Positions 25,441-29,000 of a stretch of 29,000 nucleotides of DNA are shown one piece after another. The stretch spans positions 176,001-205,000 of the forward strand of contig CAJNDS010002847.1 of the NCBI GenBank assembly GCA_905221605.1, written 5' to 3'. The translations under genes and the position numbers were made by a program. The stretch comes from Symbiodinium natans (Eukaryota; Sar; Dinophyceae; Suessiales; Symbiodiniaceae). Below the pieces are notes generated by a model. It searched no databases, was not told the DNA's origin, and worked only from the letters and a program-made list of their open reading frames with translations. Position 1 is the first letter of the stretch, and each line of letters opens with the position of its first letter.

Positions 25441-25534
25441 AGTGTAAATCCTGCTTGTGAGCAAGATGCTTCGTCCGCTCGTTGGAGCCTGCTGTCATGG
25501 CCACGATGCAGAGTTTCAGTTCAACCGCAGGGAG

Positions 25535-25648
25535 CCCTAAACCCTAAACCCTAAACCCTAAACCCTAAACCCTAAACCCTAAACCCTAAACCCTAAACCC
25601 TAAACCCTAAACCCTAAACCCTAAACCCTAAACCCTAAACCCTAAACC
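25535..25648 (-). repeat. Longest perfect CCCTAAA tract
   Basis: 16 uninterrupted CCCTAAA units. Confidence 0.98.
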
Positions 25649-25688
25649 CTACATACAAAACCCAAACCCCAAGCCCTAAACCCTAAAC

Positions 25689-25715
25689 CCTCAAGGGCGG
25701 GCAAGGTGTCAAGAT
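25689..25715 (-). CDS. Candidate minus-strand mini-exon with strong splice sites
   Basis: Acceptor GGCCTTTGCTCTTTCAG, reading ILTPCPPLR, donor AGG|GTTTAGGG. Only nine codons, but the acceptor is among the best seen. Confidence 0.35.
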
Positions 25716-25884
25716 CTGAAAGAGCAAAGGCCCAGTGCACAACCAGGCTGTAGCAGGGCCTGGGTTGCTCAGAAGCGTAAGCCCTTCCAACCCAAACGTA
25801 CTCCCCTAACCCCTACATGACGTTCAACTAAACCCTAATATAAACCCTAAGCCTAAGCCCCAAGCCCTAAGCCCTTAACAAAAG

Positions 25885-26184
25885 TATACGAAAGCTCCGG
25901 AACTCCCTGGGATCCAGGTGGCAGTGCCCCCGCAGAAGCCTTCTGAGCGCGAGACGCTCCGGCTCAAAGTCCTCCCTTTCACAAGGCTTAGGCTATTTGT
26001 TTGGGGCTGGGTGGCCAGGGTGGGGGTTTAGGGTTTGGGGTTTAGGGTTTGGGGTTTGGGGTTTAGGGTTTGGGGCTTGGGGCTTCGGGCTTAGGGCTTG
26101 GGGGGGGTGGGGGTTCAGATTGGTGGCATCTTGAATCTCCAAAGCACGCAACCCCCCGAGCTCCGAAACGCGCAACATCCTTGA
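25885..26184 (+). CDS. Candidate two-exon chain with stop, strand uncertain
   Basis: Exon 25885-25968 after CCCTTAACAAAAG reads YTKAPELPGIQVAVPPQKPS then ERETLRLK to AAA|GTCCTC. Exon 26119-26184 after GGGGGTTCAG continues in phase (IGGILNLQSTQPPELRNAQH, Pro, TGA). The intron holds TTTGGGG/TTTAGGG repeats. The reverse strand of the first exon is also open (PERLALRRLLRGHCHLDPRE, donor GTATAC), as is that of the second, so the strand is not settled. Confidence 0.4.
26025..26096 (+). repeat. TTTAGGG/TTTGGGG tract
   Basis: About nine alternating units ending in CTTGGGG and CTTCGGG variants. Confidence 0.92.
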
Positions 26185-26367
26185 AAGCGAAAAGGTTTTT
26201 GTGGCTGAAAATCCTACAGCCCACGACGCGAAACCCTAAACCCAAAGCCTTAAACCCTAAGCTCTAGAAGTCCCAAGCCCCGCTAGCCTTCAAACATCCT
26301 TTTTTAACCCTAAGCCCTACACCCTAAACGCAAAACCCTAACCCTAAAGCCTAAGTACAGGCTTCAG

Positions 26368-26422
26368 CCGATGACGGCCGGACGTGTTGGTCACACCGCC
26401 CCCGGCTCTGTGCTTGACAACG
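26368..26422 (+). CDS. Candidate exon
   Basis: After ACAGGCTTCAG the frame reads PMTAGRVGHTAPGSVLDN with donor AACG|GTTAGC. 18 codons. Family unknown. Confidence 0.4.
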
Positions 26423-26507
26423 GTTAGCTTCCGACCAAAGCCCTCCCTCTAGGGTTTAGGGTTTAGAGTTTGGGGTTTGGGGTTGAGGGTTTAGGGAAAC
26501 TCCAAAA

Positions 26508-26622
26508 GCATAAAACCCTAAAACCCAAAACCCTAAACCATACAACCCTAAAACCCTAAACTTCAACTTTACACCCTAAACCCGAAACCCTAAACCTTAA
26601 ACCGCCTAAACCCTAAACCCTA
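26508..26622 (-). repeat. CCCTAAA / CCCTAAAA tract
   Basis: About 13 units with 8-bp CCCTAAAA variants. Confidence 0.92.
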
Positions 26623-26669
26623 TGGACTCGAGGAGGGCCTCAGGGCGCGAACTGCTGGTGGGCTTCCGC
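26619..26669 (-). CDS. Candidate exon, competes with a plus-strand first exon
   Basis: Minus strand: acceptor CCTGCTGCTGATCAG, reading RKPTSSSRPEALLESI, donor AGG|GTTTAGGG. On plus, ATG at 26622 opens MDSRRASGRELLVGFRLISS then RAW to GGG|GTTTAGGG at 26691, and an in-phase partner at 26998-27062 (PYRCQSHGFPIDVEKSKHIL, TGA). The minus splice sites are better; the plus reading has a start and a stop. Confidence 0.35.
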
Positions 26670-26689
26670 CTGATCAGCAGCAGGGCTTG

Positions 26690-26900
26690 GGGTTTAGGGT
26701 TTAGGGTTTTGGGTTTCGGGCTTAGGGTTTAGGGTTTTAGGGTTTTAGGGTTTTAGGATTTTAGGGTTTAGGGTTCAGGGTGTAGGGTTCAGGCTTTAGG
26801 GTTCAAGGGTTTAAGGGTTTTCGGTTGAAGGGTTTAGGGGTTTAAGGGTTTTAAGGGATTTAAGGGTCTCTAGGTCTTTTTTTTTATGGTTTTGAGGGTT
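26690..26900 (+). repeat. Degenerate TTTAGGG tract
   Basis: TTTAGGG, TTTTAGGG, TTCAGGG and TTTAAGGG variants, about 25 units, with an A/T-rich end. Confidence 0.9.
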
Positions 26901-27005
26901 TCAGGGTTTAAGGTTCAGAGCTTCGGGCTTAGGGTTTAGGTTTGAGGGTGGGTTTCGGACTCTTGGCGGGGGGGGCTGGAGCTGAGGGTCACTCAAGGAC
27001 CCTAC

Positions 27006-27056
27006 CGATGTCAATCCCATGGATTTCCTATAGATGTCGAGAAGTCCAAGCACATC
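27006..27056 (-). CDS. Candidate minus-strand exon with strong splice sites
   Basis: Acceptor TTTTCAGCCCCCTGGTTCACAG, reading DVLGLLDIYRKSMGLTS, donor TCG|GTAGGG. 17 codons in phase 0, ordinary composition. Plus-strand alternative described at 26619-26669. Family unknown. Confidence 0.45.
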
Positions 27057-27085
27057 CTGTGAACCAGGGGGCTGAAAACTCAAGG

Positions 27086-27097
27086 CCCCCCCCCCCC
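27086..27097 (+). repeat. Poly-C run
   Basis: 12 consecutive C. Confidence 0.97.
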
Positions 27098-27112
27098 GGC
27101 TTTACTTTTGGG

Positions 27113-27209
27113 CCTAGGGTTTAGGGTTTAGGGTTTAGGGTTTAGGGTTTAGGGTTTAGGGTTTAGGGTTTAGGGTTTAGGGTTTAGGGTTTAGGGTTTA
27201 GGGTTTAGG
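27113..27209 (+). repeat. Long perfect TTTAGGG tract
   Basis: About 13-14 perfect units. Confidence 0.97.
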
Positions 27210-27398
27210 CCTAGATAACATCTCATCAGGCTCACGCTGTCATAGGATTGTCAAGGGCACCCATCCCTTGCTGCTTATGCTTATGGCCTGAGAACAGTTC
27301 CGGGTCGTACGGGATTCACCATTGATTGGCCCTCACACCAGAAAGGAAAATCTCAAGCAGTTTATGGAGTTTGTCACCCTGTGGCCTTGTCAAGTAGA

Positions 27399-27682
27399 TT
27401 GCGAAGCAGCTAGCCCCACTCACCCACCTGATCGCCATGTTGGCTAAGCAGGATGCCCATTTGTTTCTCAGCCTCTTTCAAGGTCAATACCGTTTGAGAT
27501 CAGCCTATCGAAAACATTCTTTCCGGTCGCGCACTGCAACAAAATCGATCGAGGACCCCAAAGATACTTGCCCTCTGTTGGAACTGATTGACCTGAAAGC
27601 TAATGGCAAGCAACTCATAGTCAGCATGAACAGCGGTTCTGCTTTCAGCTACTCCGGAGCTTACACACCCTCTGAGTTCTAG
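27399..27682 (+). CDS. Candidate ORF or exon, unknown protein (94 codons)
   Basis: The frame is open from just after a TAG at 27395-27397, which could be a splice acceptor (CTTGTCAAGTAG), to a TAG at 27680-27682. An ATG lies at 27437. It reads IAKQLAPLTHLIAMLAKQDA, then an Arg-rich stretch (RSAYRKHSFRSRTATKS), then LLELIDLKANGKQLIVSMNS. The surrounding 1.25 kb has no telomere-like repeats, unlike the rest of the window. An antisense ORF of 74 codons overlaps. No family recognised. Confidence 0.4.
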
Positions 27683-27705
27683 CCGGCTGCCAACAGACTG
27701 AACTG

Positions 27706-28011
27706 ATGCATGCCAAACCCCCATTCAAGAGTCGTGGATTGATTAGGAAAATCGTACTTAGGTTCTTGCGTCGATTGATTATTCCAATGGGCGCACTTTT
27801 CAGGGCACTTAAATCTGGAGTTTTGTATCTGCTGAATCGGCCCAAGCTGCTGGTAGGGGACTTCTTGTGGTTTGCTTCAAAGGTCATAAATCGTGCCGCT
27901 TTGGATTCCGACAACAGGCTCCGAACAGGACTCCGCCACGAAGTAACTTGCTTTGTGTGCCATACCAGGGCGCCACTGACACATTTTGCGGCTTGTCACT
28001 GTGACTGTTAG
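27706..28011 (+). CDS. Candidate ORF, unknown basic protein (101 aa)
   Basis: ATG at 27706, 23 bp after the previous stop, to TAG at 28009-28011. N-terminal half is basic and hydrophobic (RGLIRKIVLRFLRRLIIPMG), and the C-terminus is Cys/His-rich (EVTCFVCHTRAPLTHFAACH then CDC), which could bind metal. An antisense ORF of 89 codons overlaps most of it (27645-27914), so the strand is open. It may be a decayed mobile element or a real gene. Confidence 0.35.
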   Translation: MHAKPPFKSRGLIRKIVLRFLRRLIIPMGALFRALKSGVLYLLNRPKLLVGDFLWFASKVINRAALDSDNRLRTGLRHEVTCFVCHTRAPLTHFAACHCDC

Positions 28012-28459
28012 GTCCCTCCATCGGGTTCGATTCACATGGATATCGGTGACGGCACCCGGGTAATCGGGCTGGCTCAAGGACTCCGCGCTGTAGAAACCGT
28101 CACTTGCAATCTCCCTTGGGTCTTCCTTCAGCTCGCTCTACTCGGGTTCGTTGTGTGTTCCCCCAGGAAGAACATCGACATGTCGGAAACTCCATGCTAA
28201 ACGAGTTCGGGCCTTGTAGCAGAAGCCCCGACAGCGCGGATCTGAGCAGCGCCTCGATCGTCCTAGGCTGACATTTCGAAAAGGTCGAGACACAGCCACT
28301 GAAACGTTATTGTATCTGAGCCTCTAACGAGGCCATGTACTGCCTCTGAGGCGGCAGTAGCGTCCAAGGTGGAATGTTCGGAGTCGCACATTGCACACCA
28401 GGTGGCCTCTCAGGTCCAAAATCAGCATCCTCATATGGCCCTCAGTTGGACCAGCTCTA
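28012..28459. other. Unique sequence without recognisable gene
   Basis: No telomere-like repeats, no long ORF. A possible acceptor (GTGTGTTCCCCCAG, ending 28166) and a small hairpin (TACTGCC / GGCAGTA, 28339-28360) are the only structures I see. CGGGTTCGATTCA at 28021-28033 resembles a tRNA B box, but no tRNA fold surrounds it. Confidence 0.5.
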
Positions 28460-28516
28460 TTTAGGGTTTAGGGTTTAGGGTTTAGGGTTTAGGGTTTAGG
28501 GTTTAGGGTTTAGGGT
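28460..28516 (+). repeat. TTTAGGG tract
   Basis: Eight perfect units. Confidence 0.96.
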
Positions 28517-28519
28517 TAC

Positions 28520-28748
28520 TTGCCATTCCGAAGGCCTCCATCAGGACAAGTAGGCGAAGAGCGAAGAGCGACGCCCAGGAGCCCAGGGCAAGCAGTGCTT
28601 GCAGCCTTGGTCCTGCCAGCCTTCTCTTCCTCCGCGCGACCATCTCGGCATACACCTGGGCAGCTTTTCGAGGGTATGGCAAGAAACAGCTCAGGCCCGT
28701 CCTTCGTAACTCCTTCGAAGGCAGGCTCACACTGCTGATCAGCCTTGT
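28520..28748 (-). CDS. Candidate minus-strand exon, unknown protein (76 codons)
   Basis: On the minus strand, GTGGGTCTTCTAG (28761-28749) is followed by an open frame reading TRLISSVSLPSKELRRTGLS, then AAQVYAEMVARRKRRLAGPR, then a hydrophobic helix LLALGSWASLFALRLLVLM, to a donor GCAA|GTAACCC at 28519. The donor runs into the telomere-type tract. The basic stretch before a hydrophobic segment suggests a membrane protein. Longest single candidate exon apart from repeat artefacts. A second frame is open over the same span; family unknown. Confidence 0.45.
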
Positions 28749-29000
28749 CTAGAAGACCCACTTAAGACTCACAAGACCTTCCCCCCAGATTCGTTACTGG
28801 CCCACGAAGATGTGAAAGGAAGGAAGCCAAGTCTCTTCTCGACCCACAGGCGAGAGCAGATGCGAGCATGTGAAGCTGTTCCGGCCAGCCCAAATCCCTT
28901 GTCGGTTCTTGTTGCTCTTGTATAAAGAAGGTACGTGGGGTAGGAGGAGGGGATGGCGCTGGAGCGGTTTATAGGGTCTACAGGGTCTTTAGGGTCCATG
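28749..29000. other. Unique sequence to window end
   Basis: A 76-codon minus-strand frame (28769-28999) has no supporting features. The last 35 bp (TTTATAGGGTCTACAGGGTC...) are degenerate telomere-like units. Confidence 0.5.

Noticed and set aside
25993-26267. Three overlapping ORFs of 60-65 codons
   Set aside because: Mostly telomere-like repeat (NPKPQT and GLGFRV peptides); only the island 26119-26200 may be coding.
28015-28040. tRNA gene (GGTTCGATTC motif)
   Set aside because: Flanking bases do not pair into a T-stem and no acceptor or anticodon arm fits.
1-29000. Dinoflagellate spliced leader, rRNA or snRNA genes
   Set aside because: I looked for the conserved leader (CCGTAGCCATTTTGGCTC) and for rRNA or U6-like cores and saw none, so dinoflagellate origin remains only one possibility.

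Overview
This is eukaryotic nuclear DNA, most likely from an alga or alga-related protist. The heptamer CCCTAAA/TTTAGGG, the telomere repeat of plants and many algae (also dinoflagellates and chromerids), occurs in well over 100 tracts in both orientations, usually only 100-400 bp apart. There is no bacterial gene organisation, no rRNA or tRNA gene that I can recognise, and no dinoflagellate spliced-leader sequence. The species cannot be named from the sequence.

Almost none of the long ORFs is a convincing gene. Several are products of tandem repeats (8.3-9.0 kb, 18.7-19.6 kb). The short unique islands between telomere-like tracts do look like small exons. They are open in one frame, usually begin after a pyrimidine-rich AG, and very often end at a GT that is itself part of a telomere-like repeat (G|GTTTAGGG). 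Joining islands on one strand gives phase-consistent chains: a plus-strand model at 4.1-8.1 kb; short plus-strand models ending in stops at 9.5-9.9, 10.95-11.7, 13.5-15.2, 24.5-25.0 and 25.9-26.2 kb; a fragment of a possible voltage-gated channel at 17.2-18.5 kb; and a ten-exon minus-strand model at 23.2-19.8 kb. All are hypotheses. Exons of 10-40 codons are often open by chance, many islands are open on both strands, and no protein family was identified with certainty.

Between and inside the putative introns lie small non-autonomous elements with terminal inverted repeats, in at least three dispersed families plus singletons. One family carries a donor-like end and an acceptor-like end in its inverted repeats, as expected of transposon-derived introners. 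There are also long C or G homopolymers, CT, GAA and TA microsatellites, GC-rich and AT-rich minisatellites, telomere-variant 9- and 10-mers, an 0.8-kb array of a 21-22-bp satellite that opens with a large inverted repeat, and a 31-bp repeat that fuses a telomere heptamer to a GGCC-rich palindrome.

The right end (27.2-28.45 kb) is the largest telomere-free stretch and holds two adjacent ORFs of 94 and 101 codons; a minus-strand exon candidate lies at 28.5-28.75 kb.
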